A stretch of 64,000 nucleotides of DNA, from NCBI RefSeq assembly GCF_011386835.1, contig NC_088793.1, forward strand, positions 99,122,923-99,186,922. The letters are read 5' to 3'. A model generated the notes under the pieces. That model did no database searches. It was not told the origin of the DNA and saw only the letters and a list, made by a program, of their open reading frames with translations. The translations under genes and the position numbers were made by a program. This document shows, piece after piece, positions 39,001-54,000 of this stretch. The stretch comes from Chrysemys picta bellii (lineage: Eukaryota; Chordata; Testudines; Emydidae). The stretch's first letter is position 1. Each line of letters opens with the position of its first letter.

Positions 39001-42000
39001 AAATGACATGTTTATCTAAAATTATGTAATATACATATAAATTGTCCCGATGTCATCCTAAAATTCCCTTTTTCACTATTAGAGAAGCCTTCTTGACCTT
39101 GACCACAAAGAAGAAATTTACAGTTAGATTTATTAATAACCAAAGAGACTGCAGTTGTTCTACCCATAACAACAAATAGCTGCATAACACAGTATGAATA
39201 AGCTGATCACAGTTAGCAAGAGATTATTAGTACAAATTTCACTTTTAAACACAACAGCCAGGCGGTCTCTTGGGTAGAATTTGGAAGTCTCTTGATAAAA
39301 GGTAGATCATGGAGGGAGATTTCAAGTCAGTCTGTTGTAGGGCTTGAGTGTCTGCAAAACTTTCAGGGAGCCTTAGGCCTTGGCACCACTTTTGCTCAAC
39401 CCTGCTGCCCTGATTGAAACCCACATATTGATTACAGGATTGTGCCTATAATTAGTTGGTCAGGTGGTATGCAAATTGTTCCCTTACATAAATATATATT
39501 TGTTCATAAAGCGCCAAAAAAAAAAACCCAACCCCAAGACTTGTGCTTTTGGGCACTCAACTTGGTATAGTCTTGCTAACTGCAGACAAGATAAATATAA
39601 TACACTATGCATTCTTAAGAGGCCAAATCTGTGTTTATATTTATAATGTCTAGATGTTCCCCTGGCTTCTCCGGTGACCCAAGAACTCCAGGAGGGTCCT
39701 GCCAAGAATGTGAGTGTGATCCGTACGGTTCACTGCCTATCCCCTGTGACCCTGTCACCGGACAGTGCACTTGCAAACCTGAATCCACAGGGTGGACTTG
39801 TGCAGGCTGCAAGCACCAGCATGTGCGTGATGGCATGGAGTGCATTTGTACGTATATTAACATTACCTCGGGGGGCGGGGGCATTTGTGGTGGTTTGTGT
39901 TGCATCTCAAGAACTGAATCTTGCTGTGGTGCCAATCGATTCTGTAGCTGTTTTGTTTTGTTTTTCTGAAAATATCCATCAGACTTCTCATTTCCCAAGC
40001 ATTCTGGCCTCCAATTTTCACAAGCCTCAAGCTGCTGGGAAAATCTTAAGTACAGTTTAATAGCATCATTGAAAATCCACAACAAGGCTCTGAAGGACTT
40101 CTTTTAGTCAGTTTCAAAGTTTGCAGTTTTGCCAAAGGTTGGGGATGCTACTGTGACTGATTAAAGATCTGGGTTTATTGAATATTTTAGTATTCTCCTA
40201 AATGTTTAATCAGCAGCTCCACTGCTTTTTGCCATGAATCATACATAGACTCTGAAAAGTATTCATCAAGGCTTATAGAAAGCCTTGGACATGCTGGTTC
40301 ACAACCTCCTGTTGAAATTGAGAAGATAGAAGCAGTCAGGGTACAATCTATTCAGGAACAAAGAACGTCTTTTGTTTAAAAGATAAAATGAATAGCCAAT
40401 CCAGCCTAAAACACTGTTGAGTTACATTTTACAAAACTTATACTTTTTGCCCTTGCTTTCAGTTTTTATGTGTTCAGATTGTCTTCTCTTTTATTATTTT
40501 TTGTAATTTGGTTTCCATGAAATTGGATATTATGTTTGTTCTGAGCCCAGAGTTTCATTTTTCTATGATAATTCTTTATGTATTATCAAAAGCACATAAA
40601 AATCAGGTTGCAGAATGTATTCTTGGACACTTAGTCAATCATGAACTGAAATAAGGCATATTCTTAAAAAAAGAAAATTAATAGGAACTAATTTAATTGT
40701 GATTATTTTCCCCCTCCAGGCCGTCACATCATTGTTCCATTTAAAACAGAATACAGATAGAGATCCAATAAGCCCCTGTATATAAGATTTTTATTTTGTG
40801 CATACTTGAATATATTGGCAGGGCACAATGAACTGGTTTTAATGTTTTATCTGAATTTAATCTTGTTATTGAATTTTAATTGAAGCTTTTTTCATTTTGT
40901 GATTATCTTTTCATGTGAGGCTCATATAACACCAAAGCAGATAGGCACCATAAAACTCAGATTTATTTTCATGTTGGGTAAAATCCTGGAGTATTCGTTT
41001 AATCGTTACCATTAAACCAGCTAATATGTAATCAGGACAAATTGCAACCGTGCAACACAAACAGTGCAAAACAGCCTAAAAACCTAAAATTGACGTGGAA
41101 TAATGTAGCAGCTCATATCTATCAAGAGCTAAGTATGCCTTTCGTTGTTTGAGAGGATGAATAGTGGAGTCGTGTTTAAAGTATACTAGGCATAATGGGC
41201 CTGATGCTTTAAGGTGAAGAACATTGCAGTCATTTGGGCTTTCAGAATCTCTCAGGAAGTGCTCAGAATTTGGCAGGATGAGGTTTATAAGTGTGCATAC
41301 AGTGCTGGCTCTGTTGAATGTAGTACTCCCGCTGCACAGGAGCCAACATTGCCTTGTCAATGGACAGAGAGCTAGGTGGGAAACTTCAGTAAGTGCTGAA
41401 AAAGGACACTACACTCTCTGTATAAGTCTGTTAATATCTTCATATAGAGAGAATGATAGACAGACCCAATATACACCAATGTTATCGGGCTTGGTTCTCT
41501 GTTATCCCGCACCTTGTCTTTTCATTTACATCGGTGCAACATGAGAGTAAAGTGCATGTAAAATGCTACCAAATCAGAATAGCAGTGTTCTACACCCTCT
41601 CTGCAGTGTTGTAAATAACAGCACAAGGTGCAGGGCAATGGACCATCAAGCCATGCTGTATATAGCCTCCTACCTATAAAACATTGACCGCATTTTCCAG
41701 TGTGGCATCTACAGTAAGCCATATAAAGCCATAGCTAGATACCTAAATGGAAGAGGCCTGATTTTCAGATTGGTTGAGCATCCAAAACTCCCAGTGATGT
41801 CAATGATAATTTGTAAAATACAATACACCGTATTCATGCAATATTAAGGAAAAATAAGTCTATGCTTATTGTATTACTTATTAGTAATAGAGTCAAAATT
41901 GTCAGTACAGCCTCAACTCAGCTTGTGTTTTTGTGTGTATCCAAATAACTTGCATATATACAAAACAACATTAGTACTGAGTTTGCATGTGCAAATGGGT

Positions 42001-45000
42001 TTTAGCATTTGCACACTCAAGTAAAAGTGCTCAAAATTGCATGTAGAAGTGCCAAGTTGCAAATGCACAAATAGAGGTATTTTCTCTAATATGTTTTAAT
42101 ATGTGGCCCATATTATTCCTAGTTGTGCACCAGAGGAGACTAGTATTGAATAATATAAATCAGATATCACTCTACTCCCCATTTCCACGGGTCTGTCTGC
42201 TCCAGTGGCAGGTTGCCGATTCCCCAACCATAGTGGAAACCTTAGGTAGCCTAGAGCCAATATAGCCAGCTCTATGCTTCTCCCTCCTAGCCCATCGAGG
42301 GCATTCTAGGGGCATAACAGACACAAGGAGTGTTGGTGATACACTGCTGCACTCCACTGATCACCAGCTGTAAAAGGGCCATTGCAGAGAGGCATCATTT
42401 AGAGAATCTCTGAGGCTTTGCCCATCTCCCCAAGCCCATAGCTGTGTCAAGTTTAGCTCTGGTGCAACTGAGGGTTTGGCCCCTTTATGTTGTTATCCTT
42501 CAGCTTGCACATATAAAACTTTTTTTTTTCCAGAAAACACAATAAAACCCTTATGGCTAACCACTTTCAACTGTAATAAAATCATAATAATATTGATTAC
42601 CTGACTAATAATGACTAAAATAGAGCAAATTAATGCCCCATAAGGAATATTATATACTTGCAATATTTCAAAAAATGATATATGAGTATTTTCCTTGGAT
42701 ATTTTTCTTCCCTTCAAATAATTTCATTTTAAATATTGGTGCATTGGTGGTAATTGCAAGAATTGAGATGTAAAGTCTTAGATTATTGGATGGTTTTAAA
42801 ATGGTTTAGCTTAATGCAAATATACATAAACACATATAAGTAATATAAATTTAAAGCATAGTCTTGTTAAACTATTAACATTTTGGTCTATCATATTTAA
42901 TATTTGTCCATTGATTTTGGATAGTTAACACCAAATGATTTCTACTAATTAATATTTTGGAAGTGTTCTTTAAATGGCAGTACCATATTTAAAAATAACA
43001 CACAGAAGTTAAGAAATACAAATTGAAATCCTATTAAAAGTAAACTTTTAACCAATTTATTACAATGTAACATTATTTAAATGTAACATTTATATTTAAG
43101 GTCTCTTTTATACTAAACATCTTAATGGTGGAACAATTTAAAGTAACTAGGCAAAAAAAATCCCACCACCAGAGAGGTGTGTGTTTGCATTTAAATAATC
43201 ATATTTTTGACTGAACATAAAATTTATTTATTTACAATATAGTGTCATCTTGTCTAGCAACTATTTCATAACATCATTTTTGTTGCTTAGTAGGTAGCAT
43301 TTTTGTCAGTGTTGTTTTGTAATAATTATATTTTAGAGAGCCACAGGCAGAATGGAAAAAAGGGGATTTTTTTAAAACATACAATTGTTGTACAAAGGGA
43401 AGAATTTGTTTACAGTCACATAATAACAGAAAGATAATTACATGTGGATAGACACATGGAATAAAGCTTCTTATTACATTCCCAGAACAAAACAATGTTA
43501 GGTCTAGTCTGATGAGCAGTTAGAGCAATGATGAGAAAAATTATATCCAAAAATAAATTTCTTCTGAGAAGTTCAATAGTCAAAATAGCCTAGTATGCCT
43601 CTGAATTCATTCTAAGCTATTTATTTATTTTTAAATAAGTAATTTTGGTACTAATATCATTGCCCCCTATTGATTGGTTCCAGCTGAAACCATCAGATTT
43701 TCAAAAATTCCAGGAAGTGAAGAGTTCGTATGCTCAGTGTCATGCTGAGGAGGCCTCCATAGTAATTAATATACATGATCCTTGAAATTTGGGTTCTTAT
43801 GTAGTCCAGTTCTAATGTCTTATTTTCCCCTTTTTGTTCAAACAAACAGTAGCCTTCATAACCAATAAGAAAATTAGCAACAGAGCTTATTTTTAATGAT
43901 GCTGGGAACAAATTGTTTAATTTCAAATATGAAAAATTTCTGCCCAGATTTTCTCTGATTACTCATATATATTAGTTTTAATTTGTAATAATTTACTCTG
44001 CTTAGGTACCCCTATGATGTTAAATAATAAAAATATCTATGCATTTTTCACCACTATAAAATGTCACCATTGACCGACAGCTACCACAGCTCAGTGTCAG
44101 AGATCCAGGCAACACAATATCCTACTTGTAATAGATATTAGTTGTGGTATCTCGGGTATGGGGGTGTAAATGTTGACCTTTTGACAGTGACCACTGTATT
44201 TCAGAAATATGTGCTTCTCTGTCAGATTTAAAAAGGGATGGTCGCGGGGCCGGCGCTTCCCCTAGGCAACCCTAGGCGGTTGCCTAGGGCGGCAGGATTT
44301 GGGGGGCAGCATTTTGCCACCCTCGGCAGAAATTCAGTGGCGGGGGGTCCTTCTCCGGGTCTTCGGCAGCAATTCGGCGGCTGGTCCTTCACTCGCTCTG
44401 GGACCCACCGTCGAAGTGCCCCGAAGATGCGGAGCGGAAGGACCCCCGCTGCTGAAGACCCCAGGCCCCCTGAATGCTCAGAGGAAGAGCGCTGTCGCCT
44501 AGGGCGGCAAAAACCTTGGCGCCGCTCCTGGATGGTCGCAATCCTTTATGCCCATGAGTAACTCAGTGTATGGGTGTTGTCTTTTTGCAGCTCTCTGCCC
44601 CTTCACCTGGATTAGATGGTTTTGGACATAGAAACATGGCCACAATATGTAACTTGGAGTTTCCAAAGTTCTCACGCTTGTCCTCCCTCCCCCTTTCTCC
44701 TCCAATATGGCTTGAGCCAAAGCCTACTGAAGTCAATGAAAATATTTCCATTCATTTCAATCGGATTTGGACCAAGTCTATAGTCTGTTGCATCTTATCT
44801 GAAATTAGATCCTGATCCTGCAAAGACTTACACATGCTTAACTTTACGCTCTGCAAGTAGTTCTAGAGACTTCAACTGGACTTCCCAGAGTGAGTCATTG
44901 GAGAATTAGGATCTTAGATTGTAAACTCATCTGGACAGGGACTAAGACTGTGTGTTTGCACAGTGGCTAGCACAATCCTGATTGGCCCCAATCCTGATAA

Positions 45001-48000
45001 GAGCTTCTAGGCTTTGCTGTAATAGCCATAATAAATAAAATAATAATTCACCTATTAAGCACTTTTCAGGGGATCAATTATATGTACAATTCAGGCTCAT
45101 CTGTAAAAGTGTAGTCACAATATTTTGAGATCTGCAGCAATATTTAAACAACAAATCCTTATCCTCAGTTATATACTGCCAACATGGTACTAATGTGGAA
45201 ACAAAGACTTAAATGAAAGGGTGAAAAAGAAGAGGGAAAGGGAAAAAATGTACGACAAATAGAGAAGCTGGAAAAGATATTTAATTATACAGAATTTTGT
45301 TTATTTAATTTAACCCTGTGAAAAGAGATGGACATTGCACTACACCATGCAGCCAACAAACCTGCAACTACTGCTGGAGAGAGAAAATTTGAGTGAATGT
45401 CCTGCCATCAGCCCAGCAATTCCCAAATTCCCCAGTGATGGGGTAGCATCGTCAGCAGATGGGATTGCAATCCTGTGTGAAGAGGATGCCTTTTTTCTCT
45501 ACAAAATGGCAGACTCCATGTGGCATGACTTCGCATGTATGGTTCATGTGAAGTCACGCTATGCAGAGGACAGCATTTTGTGGAGCAAAATACCATCCTC
45601 CATGCTTTCTGAGGTGGCATGAAGCAATGAAAACGGGGTTATGAAAGCAAAAAGTTTGAGAACCACTGCACCAACCTCTACATGTTTAAATCTTGCTAGC
45701 TACTGAGTCTCAGCCATCTGCAACAAATGGGGGATTATGAACAGTGGAGAATAAAAGTGAGCCATAAAATTTTGATCCAGATCTGGGTCTGAGTTTTCCC
45801 AAAATTTGGAGACGTAGAGATCACAGGTGAAATCCTACCTCCAATGAGGTTAATGGCAGAACTCCAAATATATTAAATGAAACCAGGATTTCACTTCTTT
45901 TTCCCTAATGAAAAAGGGGTGGAGATTATATAAGATTAATTAGTTTAGTGAATGTTCTGCACAATCAAGAACGACATTTGGGATTGATTCCAGGTTCACT
46001 CTCCCACTCTCTTTAGTGGCAGTGCCTGGGATTGCAGAAAGAGGAGTAGATAGTAGTCAACATTAAAAAATCAATAATTATCAGAGGTTGCCATATAGTG
46101 ATATCAGAGATTCCATGGATTTCCCTTATACTTAAGCTGGGAAATAACTCTGTGTAATATGATGTGTTGGCACTTCAATGGTGATGATAATATTTAAGAC
46201 AAAATTCTGGGTTCAGTTACACAATGCCAATTTCAGCCATAATATTTTGCTATCTTTTGTGATGCAGAACTTACACTGACGTGAATGAGTTTTCTGCACA
46301 CTTAGGGAGAGTGGCATATTAGACTTGAGGTATTTGTAGTACTAAGAACAAAATTATGCTCCCAGACACTGTCGGTTTGCCTTGCTCTGGAGCATTCACT
46401 TTTAAAAAAAAGTATCAGCATCGATCACCTCAGGAGTGAATCCGTCTCTGCCCTACTCATTCAGAAAAAACCTTTAAAAGATAAAGCATTGTATAATAAT
46501 GATTCAAAACACTAGAGCTTACAGTGGTTTAACTACAGTGTTTTGGATCATTATTAGAATATTCCATGTGGGTATTTTTGTAATGGAAATTCCATGTCAT
46601 ATGAGAGCTTGAAAGGGAAAATAAACAGAGGAAAATGAGAGATCTTGTGAGATCTTTATGCCATACAAAGGAATTCCAGAAAAAGGAAGACTTAATGGAG
46701 AGACTTTAAAATATGATCTGATCTGTGTGTATTGGAAAAAAAATCTGATTCCATTATCATTATCTTTTGCTTTTTTACTTAAAATAGGTAAGTGGGTAGA
46801 TGTCTGTAAAACATGTATATCTGAAGTGTCATTTATTATGAGATCAGTGTTTGTGAAACCATTTTTCTTTGGCATACATGCTTTCTGAGATGCTTTTCAC
46901 TAGGAGATAAGTCAGAATATTTACAGTACATATGATGCATGAGAGATTGTGGTGAAAACTGAAAATACAATATTTTGTATTAATTGCCAGCCGAAAAGAT
47001 TGTAATAGTGACGGCATGATTTGCCCCTTACACATGTGCACAGCTATTATGATCTGAATTTAAAGTTGCATTTGTTAATATCAGACAGTGATTTATGCTG
47101 ACAGTTTTATAGATAAAGTTTTGGAAACATTTAGTCATATAAAATACATTCATACTCTTTAAATATTTGCTATTGCTCCAGTACATTCAGACTGTGTATT
47201 GGAGTAACTGTCTCTTCTCCTCAGCTGTGGTCCTGACTTGATGTAGTTCATCTTTTCAGCCTGATTATCAAGCTAGAGGTGTTAATTTATATCGCTTGCT
47301 CACAGAAAACTTATCAAATGACAGTTTATTCATTGAGAATACTTCATGTTATAAGCTATTCAAATTTTTCCTGTTACGATAAATTAAGTTTGGTTTTAAC
47401 TTGCAGCCCATTTAAATTTCTAGTCTCTTCAAAAATATTGAGGGCAACTAGAAATTTCTTATTGTTTTATGTAATATACAAAATAAAATAAATCAGAATA
47501 AAATAAAATATCCCTAAAAAAATCCCACACTTTAAAAGAACACTGTATTTCTCTTAGGCAATGGATGTACACCCTCCAAAATGGCTATCAGATCCGTGTG
47601 TCTTCTTGATCAATTAGGAGACAGATGTTGGTATATAAAACACACAGCTTGCCGTAAATCATGCCTTTATCTTATGGAAATATGTCTTCTCTCTCTAAAC
47701 AGAGATGACAGGAGGTGGGCCAGAAATAGGCTTTTTGACATACAGGCATAAACCAAAATATAAGGGCCTTCATTAGAATAATGATAATGCACTTCATCTC
47801 AAGCAACAAACTATTGAGACATAGGGGAAGAATTAAATGAAGAGAGGAACTCTTCTAATAACAATATCTATTCTCCTTCCAGTGTGGCTAGCCTACCTAC
47901 TTCTTACTGCACTAAACCAACATCCATTTTCTCTCATGCCTCTCCAAGTAGCTCCTTGGTGTATTAAACCAGTATCCATTCTTCTTTCTACATCCACAAT

Positions 48001-51000
48001 TGGACCAGCCCCCTGCTTCACAATTCCACTGGCCTCACCTGATTTAGAATGAGGGAACATTCTGATGACTGTGACTGAACATTATGAAAAGCAGAGGAGA
48101 TTTAATCTACACGGAACAATAGATTTCAGATGAAACTGTCATTCTGCATTGAAAATCATCTACCATACATCCTATTTTTACAAAGATGCACATTTTGCTT
48201 AATGGTTTCCTAGCCATTAGGCAGCTTAAAAGGGTGTTGTTGAGTGAGATAATTACATCCTTGTAAAATTTTAGGCACAGCCCTCTGTGTCTCTTAGCAT
48301 CCCCAGTGTATTCATTGTTTCACAATTGCTCCACCTTCCGAAATGCTGTATAGCTTTACTGAACCTATGTAACACGTTTGTGCATGATGATGAGAGACTC
48401 ATACTCCTAGAGAGGCAGACCCATAATTTTCTGTTTACAGGGTGAATAATTTTCTGTCTACAGGGTGAATAACATTAGACTATAAGGTTATGTTAGCTTC
48501 TTTTAATGGATGATAAAGTACTAGGGAGAAAAGATTCAAACGCCTTTAAGGCATATGCAGTACACAACAGTCAAATAAATTATAATCTGAATAATGAAAT
48601 GAGGTAGAGGAAAGCACTAAATAATGGGAAGTGATCAGCATTTTCATACTGACCCTTTCTGCAATCTGCATTGCAGTTTAACTTGCTTGGCCGTGCTGCT
48701 ATGTGTGGTGTGACTATAAAGTACATAAATGACATGAATTCAAGAGGTTTGCATCTATTCAAATACATGGCAGCACAATCTTTTTTCAGTTCTTTTTTTT
48801 AGTGCTCTTTAGATTTGCTGAATTACCTGCCTGCTTTCTCGAGACTTCCTCTAAATTGCTCGCCGAAATTAGGATTTTGTACAGGCTAGTCTATAACGTG
48901 TAATTTTCCCCCTCTTTATCCCAGGTAAGTCTACAAATTTAACTTTATAGGTTTTATATCATACTGTCCCATTATCAAGCTCTAGGCAATATTCCCTAGC
49001 TATTGTTTTCATATTTTTTTCTAGTACCAGACATTTGTTGGGTTTAATTATCTGAGATTGGTGGCATTATCTTTCACAGAATGTAAGTGTACTGTAAAAG
49101 ATTTCAGACTCAAACATCTGCCTTAAATGCTTAACAGGAATAAATATGCTTTACTGTCCCTATCCTTACCACAGTTTGTGATGATGAATGCATAGGACTC
49201 CTTCTAAGCGACTTGGATCGACTAAACCAGATGACTCTGAGTGTCAACCTCAGTGGCCCGCTGCCTCCTCCATATAAAATGCTGTATGGCTTTGAGAACA
49301 CGACACAGGAATTAAAGGTATACGCACAGCACGCATATATCAATCCAAGGATTCAGTACAAACATGTATACATTTGCCCGTACACATAATCACAGCTAGA
49401 GGTAGGGGAAAAGAAAAATTAAAGGTTTAATTACTTCAAACTTGTCACAGTTGGTAAATAGTTATTACAATTATGTATTTTGACTTATGATAATAAGTAA
49501 ATCATGCAGTGGTAATTTATGTTTGTTCACTTGGATGGAAGGAAATATATGGCAGGCATAGAGAAAATGAAATGAAATTCTAGTAAAAATAAATAGTATT
49601 CTTGTTAACAGACCATAGAGCAGTTACATTGTAGTGAGTGCACTGTATACTCTACCACATGCATATATTTTATATCCTATATTAAAAGATTTAAAGCTGT
49701 CAGGACCTCTGAATAAACAGTTTTGGATGGGTGTGACATTAGTCATTAGTGTCAAAAAAGGAGTAGCATCTGCAATGAGAAGAAAGCTTTGATGTTTCTT
49801 CCCTCCATTATTTCTGAAGCCCTGAAATCCATGAAATAATTTTTTTCCCTAGCATTTGCTATCACCTCAGCGAGCACCAGAGAGACTCCTTCAGTTGGCA
49901 CAAAAAAACCTGGATACCCTTGTGACAGAGATGGATGAGCTATTGACAAGGGTAAGTCTGTAGCATTCTGAGGTAAAGCTAGGGGTTTGTTAAAGGGATG
50001 CTTCTAAGTGACAGACAAAATTCTTTTTGAAGATGAATTAAACATGAATAAATGGCTGAATTATAAATCACTTTTCACTCCCAAAGTGCCAGTTTCAAAT
50101 CACTCCCCACCCCTCCCCTGACATCCTCTTTTTTGGGGGGGGGGCAATATGTTGAGATGTGTTCTTTTCACATAAACATATAATGTAAGCAGAAGCAGGT
50201 ACTCAGCAAGAATGAAAGGATTTGAAAAAGATAGTGCTAAAGGAAAGAGAGCCATTATTTTGGCAAATATGAACAAGTCTCAAAAGGTTGCTTCTAGGAG
50301 TTCTTTTACAAAACCAACAGTAGTTAAACCTCCAGATTATCACAGAGTGACTCCTATGGCTGGAGCCCGTCTTTGTGTAGTAGAGGCTTTCAGCAAGTGA
50401 GTTAGTAGATTTCTCTCATTTTCCCTGCACTGATGTTTTGCCTCTTGAACAGTCTTTGGGTTTCTGGAGAATCATGTAACACATAACATACATAATAAAT
50501 GGAAGGAAGGGGAGGTTGATGATAATGAATATAAATCATAAGTTAGGAATTGTAGGGAATTGATAAGGAAGCAAAGGGAAGGGATAAAAGGAGAAATCTA
50601 TGGCCAGCAGAGTTAGGGACAATAAGAAGGAGTTTTTAAAATATATTAGGCACAAAAGGAATCCTGACAATGGAATTTGGTCCATTACTAGATGGAAATG
50701 GTAGAATTATCTATCATAATCCAGAAATGGTAGAAATGTTCAATAAATATTTCAGTTCTGTATTTGAGGGGAAAGAGATGATATAGTCTTATTGTATGGT
50801 GATAACATTCTTCCCATTCCACTAGTATCTCTGGAGGATATTAAACAGATTATACTAAAGTTAGATATTTTTAAAGCAGCAGGTCCAGATAACTTGCATC
50901 CAAGAGTTTTAAAAGAGCTGGCAGAATTGTTCACTGGACCTTTAATGTTGATTTCAATAAGTCTTGGAGCACTGGGGAAATTCTGCAAGACTGGAAGAAA

Positions 51001-54000
51001 GCTAATGTTGTGTCAATTTTTAAAAAGGGTAAATGGGATGACATGGGTAATACAGGCTCGTCAGCTTGATCTCAATCCTAAGCAAGATAATGGAGCGGCT
51101 CATATGGGATTCAATTAATAAAGAATTAAAGGAGGGTAATGTAATTAATGAAATCAACATGAATTTATGAAAAACAGATACTGTCATAGAATCATAGAAT
51201 ATCAGGGTTGGAAGGGACCTCACTTGATATCTTTTTTTTAATGAGATCACAAGTTTGGTTGATAAAGGTAATAGTGTTGACGTAATATACTTAAACTTCT
51301 GTAAGGCATTTGAATAGGTACTGCATAACATTTTGATTAAAAACTAGAACGATATAAAATTAACATGGTGCACAGTAAATGGATTCAAAATTGGCTGACA
51401 GGTGTCCAGGTGTAATTGTAAATGGGGAATCATCATCAAGCTTGCCTGGGGTCCTGCAGGGATCAGTTCTGGGCCATACGCTATTTAACTTTTTTATCAG
51501 TGGTCTGGAAGAAAACATAAAATCATCACTGATAACATTTGCAGATGACACAAAAGCTGGGGGATTGTTAAATAGTGAAGAGAGTAGGTCACTGATTCAG
51601 AGCGATCTGGATCACTGTGTATTATGGGGTGCAAGCAAAAATATGTGTTTTAATATGGCTAAATGTAAATGTATACATCTAGGGATAAAGATTATGTAGG
51701 CTATAATTACATGATGGGGGACTCTATCATGGGAAGCTATTATCTGAGAAAGACATGGTGGCTGTGGTGGAGCTGAACCTGAGTTCCCAGTGTGACACAG
51801 TAGCCAAAAAAGCTAACTTGATCAGGAGATGCATAAAGAGGAGAATTTCGAGTAGCAGTAAAGAAGTTATTTTACCTCTGTATTTGGCACTGGAATGACC
51901 ACTGCTGGAAGTGTATAGTTTGGTTACAGTCTATAAGCACCTACATGGAGAACAAATATGTAATATTGGGCTCATCGGTCTAGCAGAGAAAGGCATAACA
52001 TGTTCCAAGGGCTTGGAAGTTGAAGCTAGACAAATTCCGACAGGAAATAAGGTGCACATTTTAAATGGGAGCAATTAACCACTGGAAGAAGTTACCAAGG
52101 GTTGTGATGGAGTCTCCATCAGTGACAATTTTAAAATCAAGATTGGATGTTTTTCTAAAAGATCTGCTCTAGGAATTGTTTTGGGGAAGTTCTATGGACT
52201 GTGTTATACAGGAGGTCACACTAGTTGATCACAGTGGTCCCTTCTGGCCTCGGAGTCTATGAATCCCTTTTCAGAGGGTTAGCCATTTTAGTCTGTATCA
52301 ACAAAAATGAGGAGTCCTTGTGGCACCTTAGAGACTAACACATTTATCTGGGCATAAGCTTTTGTGGGCTTATAACCCACTTCATCAGATGCATGGAGTG
52401 GAAAATACAGTAGGTAGGTATAAATATACAGCACATGAAAAGATGGGAGTTGCCTTACTTGAGTAGGGGGTCAATTCTAATGAGGCCAACTCAATTAGGG
52501 TGGATGTGGCCCATTCCCAACAGTTGTCAAGAAGGTGTGAGTATGAACAAAGAGAAAATTATTTCTTGTCGTGACCCAGCCACTCCCATTCTTTATTCAG
52601 GCCTAATTTGATGGTGTCAAATTGGCAAATTAATTCCAGTTCTGCAGTTTCTTGTTGAAGTCTGTTTTTGAAGGGTTTTTTGTTGAAGAATTGCCACTTT
52701 TAAGTCTGTTATTGAGTGTCTAGGGAGATTGAAGTGCTCTCCTACTGGTTTTTGAATGTTACAGTTCTTGAGGTCTGATTTGTGTCCATTTATTCGTTTG
52801 TGTAGAGACTGTCCAGTTTGTCCAATGTACATAGCAGAAGGGCATTGCTGGCACATGATGGCATATATCACATTGGTAGATGTGCAGGTGAATGAGCCCC
52901 TGCTGGTATGGCTGATGTAGTTAGATCCTATGATGGTGTCCCTTGATTAGATATGCAGAAAGAGTTGGCAAAGAGCTTTGTTGCAGGATTGGTTCCTGGG
53001 TTGGTGTTTCTGTTGTGTGATGTGTAGTTGCTGGTGAGTATTTGCTTCAGGTTGGGGGGCAGTCTGTAAGCGAGGACTGGCTTGTCTCCCAAGGTCTGTG
53101 AGAGTGAGGGATCGTCCTTCAGGATAGGTTGTAAATCCTTGATGATGCGCTGGAGAGGTTTTAGTTGGGGGCTGTAGGTGATGGCTAGTGACGTTCTGTT
53201 ATTTTCTTTGTTGTGCCTGTCCTGTAGTAGGTGACTTCTGGGTACCCTTCTGTCTCTGTCAATCTGTTTCTTCACTTCCCCAGGTGGGTACTGTAGTTTT
53301 AAGAATGCTACATAGAGCTCCTGTAGCTGTTTGTCTCTGTCTGAGGAATTGGAGCAAATGCGGTTGTGTCTTAGGGCTTGGCTGTAGACAATGGATCGTG
53401 TGATGTGGATGAAAGCTGGAGGCATGTAGCCACTATGGATGTAGAAGCTCTCTACACCAACATTCCACACAAAGATGGACTATGAGCCATCAGGAGCAGT
53501 ATCCCCGATAATGTCACGGCAAACCTGGTGGCTGAGCTTTGTGACTTTCTCCTCACCCACAACTATTTCAGATTTGGGGACAATTTATACCTTCAAGTCA
53601 GAGGCACTGCTGTGGGTACGCATGGTCCCACAATATGCCAACAATTTTATGGCTGACTTAGAATAATGCCTCCTCAACTCTCTTCCCTTAATGCCCCTAC
53701 TCTACTTACGCTACATTGATGACATCTTCATCATCTGGACCCGTAGGAAGGAGGCCCTTGAGGAATCCCACCAAGATTTCAACAATTTCTGCCCTGCCAT
53801 CAACCTCAGCCTGGATCAGTCTATACAAGAGATCCACTTCCTGGACCCTACTGTGCAAATAAGCGATGGTCACATAAACACCACCCTATACCGGAAACCT
53901 ACTGACCACTATACTTACCTACATGCCTCCAGGTTTCATTCAGACCATATCACACGATCCATTGTCTTGACACCATCAAATTAGGCCTGAATAAAGACTG

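Larger units (their letters stand above)
39848..49174 (+). other. LAMA1: LAMA1 intron, largest in the window
   Basis: Intron of 9.3 kb separating the short-arm exons from the coiled-coil exons. 39848-44200 is repeat-poor and strongly AT-rich between about 42500 and 43700. Recognisable elements cluster at 44245-45667. From 45668 to 49174 nothing is classified. No exon-like frame matching laminin is seen. Confidence 0.75.

Noticed and set aside
39615..40085. 156-codon open frame on the - strand
   Set aside because: Antisense shadow of LAMA1 exon l; no independent homology seen.
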